Part shown: positions 37,665 through 53,300 of the stretch, one piece after another | How the letters are laid out: each line of letters starts with the position of its first letter | Position numbering within the stretch: the stretch's first letter is position 1 | From: Isoetes taiwanensis | Taxonomy: Eukaryota > Streptophyta > Lycopodiopsida > Isoetales > Isoetaceae | Assembly (NCBI GenBank): GCA_021234155.1 | Contig: JAJEKV010000207.1 | Coordinates: 250,001-314,000, forward strand | Direction: 5' to 3' | Length of the DNA stretch: 64,000 nt | Made by a program: the position numbers and the translations under genes | Notes under the pieces: generated by a model | Told to the model about the DNA's origin: nothing | The model's input: the letters and a program-made list of their open reading frames with translations, nothing else | Database searches by the model: none

Positions 37665-40600
37665 CTAGCCGTAACAAATCCTTTTGACTTGCCAAGACAT
37701 CCAAGCCAACCTTACTAACTAAAAAAAGGCAATTTGGACTTATCAGACCCCAAAAAGGGGAGGCCTTGGAGATTTAAGAAATTAAAATAATGCCAAGGTG
37801 CATCACTTTTAACCTGAATTAAAAATTTACAGCCTAGGGCCGCTTTTTCATTTAATGCACCTACATATGTTATACGAACCATGAGATGCAAACTAGAGCA
37901 ATTTAAACTGAAACTTAAACAATATAATTAATGAAAGTGAATGAAAAGCAAATTTTATTCAAAAACACATTATATATGAGCTAATTCCATCACATAATAG
38001 AATTCTGCACTAAAGCATGAAAGAGGCACATGCAAAATGCAATGACATAGGGCATAATGAAAGAACAAAGAAAATATAAAGTTCCATTCCCAAAACATAC
38101 CCAAAAATAATCGTATTCAAATCTTAAGAAAAACAATTGCAATATTGTTCACAAATATGAAAGCCAAAATATCAGGCTGTAAAACATACTGCAGTCATAA
38201 ATGCGTCCAAGTGTATAGAACAAAAATTACCATGTGTAAAGCTCCCGAACGGTTGCACAAAACATAATAACTTACCAAATTATGTATCAATAAGTGTAGA
38301 TACAAAATGTGTTCATAAGCTTGCACATGAACGCAAAATGCCATAAATCCACAAAGCATGGGAGAAGGAGTTCGGTTACCTGCAGCAAAAATGCACTTGT
38401 TAGCCTAAGAAGGGTAAAAATGCATATGCTAGCAGGTAAGCTGTGAACAACCTTGGCCTTTCGGCCCTTTACCCATAAATTAAAAGGAGATTACATAAAC
38501 TGCCTCAAAGGACAGCAAATCTAAGTTCTAAATATACTACTATAAACAGATTATTGGAGATATAATCGATCTGGACATCAACAGGGTAGTAAGACATTAG
38601 CCTCAGAATATGGACACCAAGATCATAATTAGTCTCACTGCAGGATTACACACCTACCAGATTATTAAATAAGGAGAATTTTAAGGGGTAATGCAAAACT
38701 GGATCTAAAATAAATAAGGACTGAATTTAATCATAACGAATCCATATACTATGCTTCCACATCCAAAAAGCAAGTAATATTACCGACGAGAGGTTAAAAT
38801 AGATCGCATGTTCACGCTAGCATAAATTATAGAGGTATGAACAATGCATTTTTCTACATTTAGATCTAAGCGGGCCATTACATAAGTCATACATCATGAT
38901 TTACCCCATTCTCGTGATGGAACGTAAAAGAACATATTAATGAGCAAGTATCAAACACATAACTCGTAAAATCATGCTTAATGCAGTTCTGCTGCAAACC
39001 GATCCAAAGATTACCACCGATAAGGGCGGGGAAAACAAAAGCCACACTCTACAATATCTATAATTATTATTAGGGTCATAATGAATTCCATCTAAGAACA
39101 ATCAACTATCTAAAAGTGAAGAAAGATGGAAAGATCAAGGCTTATGACCTTAACAACAACACGGATCTGTTACACCATCCAAAGACAATGAATAACATCA
39201 TGATAAACACCATAAAAATTTTACAAAGGCATAGTAGAGGACCTGATTTGGCTAGACGTCTTTATTTTCAGAATCTTCCTCTTCATCAGAATTTGACAAA
39301 GGCACTATCTCAGCATTAAGATTAGAATCACCCAAGCTCTTTGAAAAATTGCTGCTATTATCCAGCCCTGGTATGAACTTCATAATGCCCGGGTCATTCT
39401 TATCCATATTGGGATCCAATCCATGATGTTTGCATGGCTCCAGAACTGAGCCTTTCATGGCTGGGTCTAGCCCATTTTTTCAAAGCAATACAATGAGCTT
39501 GGGCCTCGTGCAGCCCTTATGGTGAGCGCCCTCAGGCCTATCTGATTTGTTCATGCCTCAAGCAAAATGCGAGATGCACAGCTTCAATATTTGCTATAGA
39601 TAATATTCCCTGCCCTAAAATAGCCGAATCCATTTTGCTTAGCTTAAATCCTAGACCATGCTTGGATTACAAGAAGTTTATAGTAAAAGCAGAAGGTTAG
39701 TTACCTGGATCGGTCTGCCAACAGGCTCACCTGTCACAGCCAGCTCACAGATCATGATTATATCAGCGGAAAATGCTAACGGCGCTTCAACTATCCAGAA
39801 CCATCCAAAGACAGCTGTAGATAGTCTCATATTCGGGGTTCCGGTAACCGGACTTGGTTTCGTCTGCTGCTAGATTAAAATCAGAGCAATTCGATTTTCA
39901 TACTTTCAATATTCATAAAGTATTGCAAATATCGAAAAAACCAAAAAATAATAATGGTTACCATGTTATTATTTATTTTACCATTAACAATGGTGGAAAC
40001 AATTTCCTAGCCAGGTTCATGAACCTATACGAATTACATTTTTCCATTACTGCCTATAGCCCAGATGTTCATAACCAGAAGCATCATTAATTATGTAGTA
40101 ACTTTAGTCCAACATACCTAAAGATATGCCCATGTTAAATGTCCACTACTAAATCCCTAGTCAGAATCAAACATTTCAGCCAAAAAATGCAACCCGACTT
40201 TTGACAAGATTGACACCATGGGTAATAAGCGCGGTGATAACCATTGTTAATGCCCGAAAGTGAATCCATCATCCAATTTTGCAAGGAAACTAATTAGCCG
40301 GTACTTATAATTAATGCATCCGATTTGTATGATTCTGGTATACTAAAAATTAAAGAAAATCAGAGTGCACTCGTGCACTGTAAACGTGTTCGGCCTTCGG
40401 GCATAACAAATGCTGGCGACTAATTCCAGAAGGGGTTAACTATGCAACTAAAACAAAGAGGTTGTCCAACGTAATTTGAGCAATTCGATGCATAATTAGA
40501 GCTAGAACAAGAATTGTAGCGGAAATCACGGATAGAAGTGAGAAGGTGTTTATGAACAAGACCACTTTGAATTAAACTTAGAATCATAGGTCAAACTTGG

Positions 40601-41901
40601 AGTTTAACATTAGAAAGGAAATCATTAAGACAAAGATAGAGCCTAGAATCTGAAAATCCGTAAATCTAGAGAAGAGGATGGTGAATAAAATTGCCAAACA
40701 TCATGTTTTATGTTCCCCAAATATACATGTCCAATTTCATCCAAGGGGTAAATAGACACCACTTAAATCTAGCATAGTCAAGCAACAATTGGGTCAATTC
40801 ATGTGTACTAAAAATCAAGGGTGAGGGCCTTGCTCCAGCCCAAGTGACATATAACCGTACCATTATACACTAGCTAGAACAAACACCAATCACTAGTAAA
40901 GGGGAGTATGAGCCGAGGCCATGTTTCAATTTGAGCAGATGACTACTAGATGTATGGGAACCCTATGCCACAAATATAGAGGAAATTAAGGTAAATGCAT
41001 CACCACATTTGTTAGATATTAGGCAAAATTAAGAGCTAACCCTAGCCCTAAACTTAGCTTATATTTTTATATACCTCCCCTCTGGGAAGGCAGATAGGTC
41101 CCATATAATGCACACAGGGGATTCGGAGGGTCCCTATGCCATAGGGACCCCCCGCCAACTAATTCAAAAACAAAACCAAATATTACAAAGTAAATTACTA
41201 GGAGTATGTAAAGCTCGAATTGTTTCATGAAAGATCTTGAGAACTTTTGCCACATATCCTCCTTTGAAGATACTTTTGTTTTTGTGAGTTCAAAATGTTC
41301 AATCGATAAATTTGGTATTTGTGGGATGGTAGAGATATTAGGAAATAACCCAGTAAATTTGGATTTAATCATGGCGAGTAAATTTATGTACAATGTAGAT
41401 AAGCAAAGACATGATAATAATCCTTATTTTTACTTTTATCGTTATATTGAATCTAAAAATCTTTGCAAAACAATATGGCGAGAGGTCTCACCTTTCATCG
41501 ACTTTTGTAAAAATGATCTATCTTTGAGAGAAGGCCAGTAAAGATTTTGGATAAATCCCAGTAGAAATAAGCACAAGAGCAAGATTTATACCGTTGTGTA
41601 CTAGCGGCCTTAGCCTCGACAACAACTTCATCATGGTACTATGAAGGTTTGTTGTTTGAAATATTCTGATAATTTTGCCTGCTGGATGGAATCAGCAATA
41701 TTGAACAATTTGCACATAGAAGAACTGCCTTCCTGCAGTCAAATGCCATTAGATATAATTCCAAATTGGAAAATAACAACTCATGAGATGAACGACAAAA
41801 TATAATTCCAAATTGGAAACTACGAACTCATGAGATTGAACGATAGAATATCTCCAAGGCCCACTCTGGTAAAACCAGAGATCTGAAATCGGGTATATAT
41901 A
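37665..41901 (-). mobile_element. Family C tandem array, unit 3
   Basis: 4,237 bp, same layout (internal remnant about 41,070-41,901). An open SAP-like exon remnant is kept at 39,252-39,458. The internal part is altered around 41,300-41,385. Confidence 0.9.
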
Positions 41902-44900
41902 CTAGCCAGAACAAATCCTTTTGACTTGCCAAGACATCCAAGCCAACCTTACTAACTAAAAGGCAAGCTGGACTTATCAGACCCCAAAAAGGGGAGGCCT
42001 TGGAGATTTAAGAAATTAAAATAATGCCAAGGTGCATCACTTTTAACCTGAATTAAAAATTTACAGCCTAGGGCCGCTTTTTCATTTAATGCACCTACAT
42101 ATGTTATACGAACCATGAGATGCAAACTAGAGCAATTTAAACTGAAACTTAAACAATATAATTAATGAAAGTGAATGAAAAGCAAATTTTATTCAAAAAC
42201 ACATTATATATGAGCTAATTCCATCACATAATAGAATTCTGCACTAAAGCATGAAAGAGGCACATGCAAAATGCAATGACATAGGGCATAATGAAAGAAC
42301 AAAAGAAAATATAAAGTTCCATTCCCAAAACATACCCCAAAATAATCGTATTCAAATCTTAAGAAAAACAATTGCAATATTGTTCACAAATATGAAAGCC
42401 AAAATATCGTCAGTAAAAACATACCGCAGATCATAAATGCCCAAGTGTATAGAACAAAAATTACCATGTGTAAAGCTCCCTAACGTTGCACAAAACATAA
42501 TAACTTACCAAATTATGTATCAATAAGTGTAGATACAAAATGTGTTCATAAGCTTGCACATGAACGCAAAATGCCATAAATCCACAAAGCATGGGAGAAG
42601 GAGTTTGGTTACTTGGCAAAAAAAAATGCACTTGTTAGCCTAAGAAGGGTAAAAAAATGCATATGCTAAAGGGTAATTTGTGAATAACCTTGGCCTTTCG
42701 CCCTTTACCCATAAATTAAAAGGAGATTACATAAACGCCTCAAAGGACAAAGACAAATCTAAGTTCTAAATATACTACTATAAACAGATTATTGGAGATA
42801 TAATCGATCCGACATCAACAGGGGTAGTAAGACATTAGCCTCGGGAATATGGACACCAAGATCATAATTAGTCTCACCGCAGGATTACACACCTACCAGA
42901 TTATTAAATAAGGAGAATTTTAAGGGGTAATGCAAAAACGGATCTAAAATAAATAAGGACTGAATTTAATCATAACTGAATCCATATACTATGCTTCCAC
43001 ATCCAAAAGTAAAAGTAATATTACCGCATTGAGAGGTTAAAATAGATGGCATGTCTACGCTTAGCATAAATTATAGAGGTATGAACAATGCATTTTTCTA
43101 CATTTAGATCTAATCGGGCCATTACATAAGTCATACATCATGATTTACCCCATTCTCGTATGGAACGTAAAAGAACATATTAATGAGCAAGTATCAAACA
43201 CATAACTCGTAAAATCATGCTTTAATGCACCTCACGAAACCGATCCAAGCATTACCACCGATAAGGGCAGGGAAAACAAAAGCCACACTCTACAATATCT
43301 ATAATTATTACGTGGTCATAATGAATTCCATCTAAGAACAATCAACTATCTAAAAGTGAAGAAAGATGGAAAGATCAAGGCTTATGACCTTAACAACACG
43401 GATCTGTTACACCATCCAAAGACAATGAATAACATCATGATAAACACCATAAAAATTTAACAAAGGCATAGTAGAGGACCCGATTTGGCTAGACGTCTTT
43501 ATTTTGAGAATCTTCCTCTTCATCGAATTTGACAAAGGCACTATCTCAAAGATTAAGATTAGAATCACCCAAGCTCTTTGAAAATTGTCGCTATTATCCA
43601 AACCACTGGTATGAACTTCATAATGCCCGGTCGATTCTTATCCATATTGGGATCCAATCCATCTTTGCTTGCATGGCTCCAACAATCCGAGCCTTTCATG
43701 GTCGGGTGCTAGCATGATCCGACCCATTTTTTTCAAAGCAATACAATGAGCTTGGGCCTCGTGGCGACCCTTTTATAGTGAGTGCCCCTCGGGCCTATCT
43801 GATTTGTTCATGCCTCAAGCAAAATGCTAGATGCACAGACTTCAATATTTGCTATAGATAATATTCCCCGCCCTAAAATAGCCGAATCCATTTTGCTTAG
43901 CTTAAATCCTAGACCATGCTTGGATTACAAGAAGTTTATAGTAAAAGCAGAAGGTTAGTTACACGGATCACCGCCAACAGGCTCACCTGTCACAGCTCAC
44001 CACAGATCATGATTTATATCGAGGAAAATGCTAACGGCGCTTCAACTATCGAGAACCATCCAAAGACGGTTGTAGATAGTCTCATATTCGAGGTTCCGTG
44101 AACCGGACTTGGTTTCGTCATCGCTAGGTTAAAAATCGAGCAATTCGATTTTCATACTTTCAATATTCATAAAGTATTGCAAATATCGAAAAAACCAAAA
44201 ATAATAATGGTTACCATATTATTTATTTTACCATTAACAATGGTGGAAACAATTTCCTAGCCGGGGTTCATGAACCTATACTAATTACATTTTTCCATTA
44301 TCGCTTATAGCCCGGATGTTCATAACCGTAAGCATCATTAATTATGTAGTAACTTTAGTCCAACATACCTAAAGATATGCCCATGTTAAATGTCCACTAC
44401 TAAATCCCTAGTCAGAATCAAACATTTCAGCCAAAAAATGCAACCCGACTTTTGACAAGATTGACACCATGGGTAATAAGCACGGTATAACCATTGTTAA
44501 TGCCTGAGTGAATCCATCATCCAATTTTGCAAGGAAACTAATTAGCCAGTACTTATAATTAATGCATCCGATTTGTATGATTCTGGTATACTAAAAATTA
44601 AAGAAAATCAGAGTGCACTCAGTGCACAGAACAGGTTCAGTTCAGGCATAACAAATGCTGGCGACTAATTCCAGAAGGGGTTAACTATGCAACTAAAACA
44701 GCAGGTTGTCCAACAGAATTTGAGCAATTCGATGCATAATTAGAGCTAGAACAAGAATTGTAGCGGCAGAATCTGGATAGAAGTGAGAAGGTGTTTATGA
44801 ACAAGACCACTTTGAATTAAACTTAGAATCATAGGTCAAACTTGAGTTTAACATTAGAAAGGAAATCATTAAGACAAAGATAGAGCCTAGAATACCTAAA

Positions 44901-46098
44901 AATCCAGAAATCTAGAGAAGAGGATGGTGAATAAAATTGCCAAACATCATGTTTTATGTTCCCCAAATATACATGTCCAATTTCATCCAAGGGGTAAATA
45001 GACACCACTTAAATCTAGCATAGTCAAGCAACAATTGGGTCAATTCATGTGTACTAAAAAAAATCAAGGGTGAGGGCCTTGCTCCAGCCCAAGTGACATA
45101 TAACCCGTACCATTATACACTAGCTAGAACAAACACCAATCACTAGTAAAGGGAGTATGAGCCGAGGGCCATGTTTCAATTTGAGCAGATGACTACTAGA
45201 TGTATGGGAACCCTAGCCCTAAACTTAGCTTATATTTTAGATATATTAAGAGCTAACCCTAGCCCCTAAACTTAGAAGGCAGAGATAGGTCCCATATAAT
45301 GCACAAGGGCGGGAGGGTCCCTATGCCATAGGGACCCCCACCCAACTAATTCAAAAAACAAAACCAAATATTACGTAAAAGTAAATTAAGTGCAGTATGT
45401 AGCTTCGAATTGTTTCATGAAAGATCTTGAGAACTTTTGCCACATATCCTCCTTTGAAGATACTTTTGTTTTGTGGAGTTCAAAAAATGTTCAATCCCAT
45501 AGAATTTTTGGCGTGGGTGTGAGAGATATTCGGGGAAATAACCCCAAGAAATTTGGATTTGGCAATCGTGGGCCGAGTAAATTTATGTACAATGTAGATA
45601 AGCAGCACATGATAATAATCCTTATTTTTTACTTTTATCGTTATATTGAATCTAAAAAATGCTGCAAAACAATATGGCAGAGGTCTCACCTTTCATCAGC
45701 TTGTAGACAGTATCTATCTTTGAGAGAAGGCCAGTAAAGATTTTGGATAAATCCCAGTAGAAATAAGCACAAGAGCAAGATTTATACCGTTGTGTACTAG
45801 CGGCCTTAGCCTCGACAACAACTTCATCATGGTACTATGAAGGTTTGTTGTTTGAAATATTCGATAATTTTGCTCAATTTGGATGGAATCAGCAATATTG
45901 AACAATTTGCACATAGAAGAACTGCCTTCCTGCAGTCAAATGCCATTAGATATAATTCCAAATTGGAAAATAACAACTCATGAGATGAACGACAAAATAT
46001 AATTCCAAATTGGAAACTACGAACTCATGAGATTGAACGATAGAATATCTCCAAGGCCCACTCTGGTAAAACCAGAGATCTGAAATCGGGTATATATA
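41902..46098 (-). mobile_element. Family C tandem array, unit 4, with local rearrangement
   Basis: 4,197 bp, the shortest full unit. Around 45,205-45,285 the segment ATGCCACAAATATAGAGG... of the other units is missing. The telomere-like CCCTAGCCCTAAACTTAG sequence appears twice, out of its usual order. This may be a real local rearrangement or a misassembly. Confidence 0.88.
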
Positions 46099-49000
46099 CT
46101 AGCCAGAACAAATCCTTTTGACTTGCCAAGACATCCAAGCCAACCTTACTAACTAAAAGGCAAGCTGGACTTATCAGACCCCAAAAAGGGGAGGCCTTGG
46201 AGATTTAAGAAATTAAAATAATGCCAAGGTGCATCACTTTTAACCTGAATTAAAAATTTACAGCCTAGGGCCGCTTTTTCATTTAATGCACCTACATATG
46301 TTATACGAACCATGAGATGCAAACTAGAGCAATTTAAACTGAAACTTAAACAATATAATTAATGAAAGTGAATGAAAAGCAAATTTTATTCAAAAACACA
46401 TTATATATGAGCTAATTCCATCACATAATAGAATTCTGCACTAAAGCATGAAAGAGGCACATGCAAAATGCAATGACATAGGGCATAATGAAAGAACAAA
46501 GAAAATATAAAGTTCCATTCCCAAAACATACCCAAAAATAATCGTATTCAAATCTTAAGAAAAACAATTGCAATATTGTTCACAAATATGAAAGCCAAAA
46601 TATCAGGCTGTAAAACATACTGCAGTCATAAATGCGTCCAAGTGTATAGAACAAAAATTACCATGTGTAAAGCTCCCGAACGGTTGCACAAAACATAATA
46701 ACTTACCAAATTATGTATCAATAAGTGTAGATACAAAATGTGTTCATAAGCTTGCACATGAACGCAAAATGCCATAAATCCACAAAGCATGGGAGAAGGA
46801 GTTCGGTTACCTGCAGCAAAAATGCACTTGTTAGCCTAAGAAGGGTAAAAATGCATATGCTAGCAGGTAAGCTGTGAACAACCTTGGCCTTTCGGCCCTT
46901 TACCCATAAATTAAAAGGAGATTACATAAAGCGCCTCAAAGGACTGACAAATCTAAGTTCTAAATATACTACTATAAATTGATTATTGGAGATATAATCG
47001 ATCCGACATCAACAGGGGGTAGTAAGACATTAGCCTCAGAATATGGACACCAAGATCATAATTAGTCTCACTGCAGGATTACACACCTACCAGATTATTA
47101 AATAAGGAGAATTTTAAGGGGTAATGCAAAACTGGATCTAAAATAAATAAGGACTGAATTTAATCATAACGAATCCATATACTATGCTTCCACATCCAAA
47201 ACAGAAGTAATATTACCAGACAGAGGTTAAAATAGATCGTGCATGTCTACGCTAGCATAAATTATAGAGGTATGAACAATGCATTTTTCTACATTTAGAT
47301 CTAACTGGGCCATTACATAAGTCATACATCATGATTTACCCCATTCTCGTATGGAACAGAAAAGAACATATTAATGAGCAAGTATCAAACACATAACTCT
47401 GGTAAAATCATGCTTAATGCAGTCTGCTGCAACCGATCCAGCATTACCACTGATAAGGGCAGGGAAAACAAAAGCCACACTCTACAATATCTATAATTAT
47501 TCTGTGGTCATAATGAATTCCATCTAAGAACAATCAACTATCTAAAAGTGAAGAAAGATGGAAAGATCAAGGCTTATGACCTTAACAACACGGATCTGTT
47601 ACACCATCCAGCACAATGAATAACATCATGATAAACACCATAAAAATTTAACAAAGGCATAGTAGAGGACCTGATTTGGCTAGACGTCTTTATTTTCAGA
47701 ATCTTCCTCTTCATCAGAATTTGACAAAGGCACTATCTCAAAGATTAAGATTAGAATCACCCAAGCTCTTTGAAAAATTCTTTGCTATTATCGACCCTGG
47801 TATGAACTTCATAATGCCCGGTCGTTCTTATCCATATTGGGATCCAATCCATCTTTGTTTGCATGGCTCCAAAACAACCGAGCCTTTCATGGTATGGGTG
47901 CTAGCATGATCCAGCCCATTTTTCAAAAGCAATACAATGAGCTTGGCCTCGTGAAAGCCCTTTTTATAGTGAGCGCCCCTCAAAGCCTATCTCGATTTGT
48001 TCATGCCTCAAGCAAAATGCGAGATGCATTTTACTTCAATATTTGCTATAGATAATATTCCCCGCCCTAAAAATAGCGAATCCATTTTGCTTAGCTTAAA
48101 TCCTAGACCATGCTTGGATTACAAGAAGTTTATAGTAAAAGCGTAGAAGGTTATTACCCTGGATGGAGTCGCCTAACAGCTCACCTGTCACGGCCGGCTC
48201 ACAGTGATCATGATTATATCGTAGGAAAATGCTAACGGCGCTTCAACTATCCAGAACCATCCAAAGACACTGTAGATAGTCTCATATTGAGATCGTGCTT
48301 AGGACTTGGTTTCGTCCACGCTAGGTAGGTTAAAATCGAGCAATTCGATTTTCATACTTTCAATATTCATAAAGTATTGCAAATATCGAAAAACCAAAAA
48401 TAATAATGGTTACCATATTATTTATTTTACCATTAACAATGGTGGAAACAATTTCCTAGCCGTGTTCATGAACCTATAATGAATTACATTTTTCCATTAT
48501 CGCTTTATAGCCGGATGTTCATAACCGTAAGCATCATTAATTATGTAGTAACTTTAGTCCAACATACCTAAAGATATGCCCATGTTAAATGTCCACTACT
48601 AAATCCCTAGTCGAATCAAACATTTCAGCCAAAAAAATGCAACCCGACTTTTTGACAAGATTGACACCATGGGTAATAATAACGGTATAACCATTGTTAA
48701 TGCCTCCCGAGTGAATCCATCATCCAATTTTGCAAGGAAACTAATTAGCCAAGACTTATAATTAATGCATCCGATTTGTATGATTTCGTATACTAAAAAT
48801 TAAAGAAAATCGAGTGCACTTTCGGGTACGTAACATGTTCGGATTCGTGCATAACAAATCCGGGCGACTAATTCCGAAGGGTTAACTATGCAACTAAAAA
48901 CAAAGAGGTTGTCCAATGAAATTTGAGCAATTCGATGCATAATTAGAGCTAGAACAAGAATTGTAGCGGCAGAACGGATAGAAGTGAGAAGGTGTTTATG

Positions 49001-50362
49001 AACAAGACCACTTTGAATTAAACTTAGAATCATAGGTCAAACTTGGAGTTTAACATTAGAAAGGAAATCATTAAGACAAAGATAGAGCCTAGAATACTAA
49101 AAATCCAGAAATCTAGAGAAGAGGATGGTGAATAAAATTGCCAAACATCATGTTTTATGTTCCCCAAATATACATGTCCAATTTCATCCAAGGGGTAAAT
49201 AGACACCACTTAAATCTAGCATAGTCAACAGCACAACAATTGGGTCAATTCATGTGTACTAAAAAAATCAAGGGTGAGGGCCTTGCTCCAGCCCAAGTGA
49301 CATATAACCGTACCATTATACACTAGCTAGAACAAACACCAATCACTAGTAAGGGAGTATGAGCCGAGGGCCATGTTTCAATTTTTGGAGATGACTACTA
49401 GATGTATGGGAACCCTATGCCACAAATATAGAGGAAATTAAGGTAAATGCATCACCACATTTGTTAGATATTAGGCAAAATTAAGAGCTAACCCTAGCCC
49501 TAAACTTAGCTTATATTTTTATATATCCCTCCCGCCCGGAAGGCAGATAGGTCCCATATAATGCACAGGGCGGGAGGGTCCCTTTATGCCATAGGGACCC
49601 CCGCCAACTAATTCAAAACAAAACCAAATATTTATAAAGTAAATTACCGTGAGTATGTAAAGCTCGAATTGTTTCATGAAAGATCTTGAGAACTTTTGCC
49701 ACATATCCTCCTTTGAAGATACTTTTGTTTTTGTGAGTTCAAAAATGTTCAATCCCAAGAATTTGGTACTGTGGCTGTGAGAGAGATATTCGGGAAATAA
49801 CCCAAGTAAATTTGGATTTGGCAATCGCGGGCGAGTAAATTTATGTACAATGTAGATAAGCACAGACATGATAATAATCCTTATTTTTTACTTTTATCGC
49901 TATATTGAATCTAAAAAATGCCGCAAAACAATATGGCGAGGTCTCACCTTTCATCGGCTTTTGAGACAAGATCTATCTTTGAGAGAAGGCCAATAAAGAT
50001 TTTGGATAAATCCCCAAGAGAAATAAGCACAAGAGCAAGATTTATACCGTTTGTGTACTTAGCTGCCTTAGCCTCGACAACAACTTCATCATGGTACTAT
50101 GAAGGTTTGTTGTTTGAAATATTCCTCGATAATTTTGCCTCACTGGATGGAATCAAGAATATTGAACAATTTGCACATAGAAGAACCGCCTTCCCGCAGT
50201 CAAATGCCATTAGATATAATTCCAAATTGGAAAATAACAACTCATGAGATGAACGACAAAAATATAATTCCAAATTGGAAACTACTTAACTCATGAGATT
50301 GAACGATAGAATATCTCCAAGGCCCACTCGTAAAACCAGAGATCTGAAATCGGGTATATATA
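46099..50362 (-). mobile_element. Family C tandem array, unit 5
   Basis: 4,264 bp, same layout (internal remnant about 49,520-50,362). Many CAG/CTG sites are altered between about 47,760 and 50,350, with small insertions. Confidence 0.9.
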
Positions 50363-53300
50363 CTAGCTTGAACAAATCCTTTTGACTTGCCAAGACATCC
50401 AAGCCAACCTTACTAACTAAAAGGCAAGTTGGACTTATCAGGACCCCAAAAAGGGGAGGCCTTGAGATTTAAGAAATTAAAATAATGCCAAGGTGCATCA
50501 CTTTTAACCTGAATTAAAAATTCTGACCTAGGGTCGCTTTTTCATTTAATGCACCTACATATGTTATAACGAACCATGAGATGCAAACTAGAGCAATTTA
50601 AACCTAAAACTTAAACAATATAATTAATGAAAGTGAATGAAAAGCAAATTTTATTCAAAAAACACATTATATATGAGCTAATTCCATCACATAATAGAAT
50701 TCTGCACTAAAGCATGAAAGAGGCACATGCAAAATGCAATGACATAGGGCATAATGAAAGAACAAAGAAAATATAAAGTTCCATTCCCAAAACATACCCA
50801 AAAATAATCGATTCAAATCTTAAGAAAACAATTGCAATATTGTTCACAAATATGAAAAGCCAAAATATCAGTCAGAAACATACATCTGGCAGTCATAAAT
50901 GCGTCCAAGTGTATAGAACAAAAATTACCATGTGTAAAGCTCCCGAACGGTTGCACAAAACATAATAACTTACCAAATTATGTATCAATAAGTGTAGATA
51001 CAAAATGTGTTCATAAGCTTGCACATGAACGCAAAAAATGCCATAAATCCACAAAGCATGGGAGAAGGAGTTGGTTACCGCAAAGAAAAATGCACTTGTT
51101 AGCCTAAGAAGGGTAAAATGCATATGCTAGCAGGTAAGTCGTGAATAACCTTGGCCTTTCGCCCTTTACCCATAAATTAAAAGGAGATTACATAAACTGC
51201 CTCAAAGGACAGCAAATCTAAGTTCTAAATATACTACTATAAACAGATTATTGGAGATATAATCGATCTGGACATCAACAGGGTAGTAAGACATTAGCCT
51301 CAGAATATGGACACCAAGATCATAATTAGTCTCACTGCAGGATTACACACCTACCAGATTATTAAATAAGGAGAATTTTAAGGGTAATGCAAAACCTGGA
51401 TCTAAAATAAATAAGGACTGAATTTAATCATAACTTAATCCATATACTATGCTTCCACATCCAAAAAAAGTAATATTACCGCATTAGAGGTTAAAATAGA
51501 TCGTGCATGTCTACGCTAGCATAAATTATAGAGGTATGAACAATGCATTTTTCTACATTTAGATCTAACTGGGCCATTACATAAGTCATACATCATGATT
51601 TACCCCATTCTCGTATGGAACAGAAAAGAACATATTAATGAGCAAGTATCAAACACATAACTCTGGTAAAATCATGCTTAATGCAAGTCCAACAGAACCG
51701 ATCCAAATTACCAATCGATAAGGGCGAGGGAAAACAAAAGCCACACTCTACAATATCTATAATTATTCTGTGGTCATAATGAATTCCATCTAAGAACAAT
51801 CAACTATCTAAAAGTGAAGAAAGATGGAAAGATCAAGGCTTATGACCTTAACAACACGGATCTGTTACACCATCCAGCACAATGAATAACATCATGATAA
51901 ACACCATAAAAATTTAACAAAGGCATAGTAGAGGACCCGATTTGGCTAGACGCCTTTATTTTCAGAATCTTCCTCTTCATCGAATTTGACAAAGGCACTA
52001 TCTCAAAGATTAAGATTAGAATCACCCAAGCTCTTTTGAAAAATTGCCGCTATTATCCAACCACGGTATGAACTTCATAATGCCCGGTCGTTCTTATCCA
52101 TATTGGGATCCAATCCATGCCGCTTGCATGGCTCCAACAACTGAGCCTTTCATGGTCGGGTGCTAGCATGATCCAACCCATTTTTTCAAAGCAATACATG
52201 AGCTTGGGCCTCATGCAACCCTTATAGTGAGCGCCCCCAGCCTATCCGATTTGTTCATGCCTCAAGCAAAATGCGAGATGCACAGCCTTCAATATTTGCT
52301 ATAGATAATATTCCCCGCCCTAAAATAGCGAATCCATTTTGCTTAGCTTAAATCCTAGACCATGCTTGGATTACAAGAAGTTTATAGTAAAAGCAGAAGG
52401 TTAGTTACCCGGATCGGTCGCCAACAGCTCACCGTCACAGACCAGCTCACGGATCATGATTATATAGCGAAAATGCTAACGACGCCTTCAACTATCCGAA
52501 CCATCCAAAGACAAATGTAGAGATAGTCTCATATTCGAGGTTAAAGGTAACGGACTTGGTTTCGGTCTGGCCGCTAGGTTAAAATCGAGAGCAATTCGAT
52601 TTTCATACTTTCAATATTCATAAAGTATTGCAAATATCGAAAAAACGTAAAAAAAAATAATAATGGTTACCATATTATTTATTTTACCATTAACAATGGT
52701 GGAAACAATTTCTAGCCGGGTTCATGAACCTATCTGAATTACATTTTTCCATTCGCTTTATAGCCCGGATGTTCATAACCAGAAGCATCATTAATTATGT
52801 AGTAACTTTAGTCCAACATACCTAAAGATATGCCCATGTTAAATGTCCACTACTAAATCCCTAGTCAGAATCAAACATTTCAGCCAAAAAATGCAACCCG
52901 ACTTTTGACAAGATTGACACCATGGGTAATAAGCACGGTATAACCATTGTTAATGCCTGAGTGAATCCATCATCCAATTTTGCAAGGAAACTAATTAGCC
53001 AGTACTTATAATTAATGCATCCGATTTGTATGATTCTGGTATACTAAAAATTAAAGAAAATCAGAGTGCACTCAAAGTAATGAAACGTGTTCAAAAAGTG
53101 CATAACAAATGTTTGGCGACTAATTCGTAAGGGTTAACTATGCAACTAAAACAAAGCAGTTGTCCAACGAGAATTTGAGCAACGAATGCATAATTAGAGC
53201 TAGAACAAGAATTGTAGCGCAGAACGGATAGAAGAAGAGAAGGTGTTTATGAACAAGACCACTTTGAATTAAACTTAGAATCATAGGTCAAACTTGGAGT

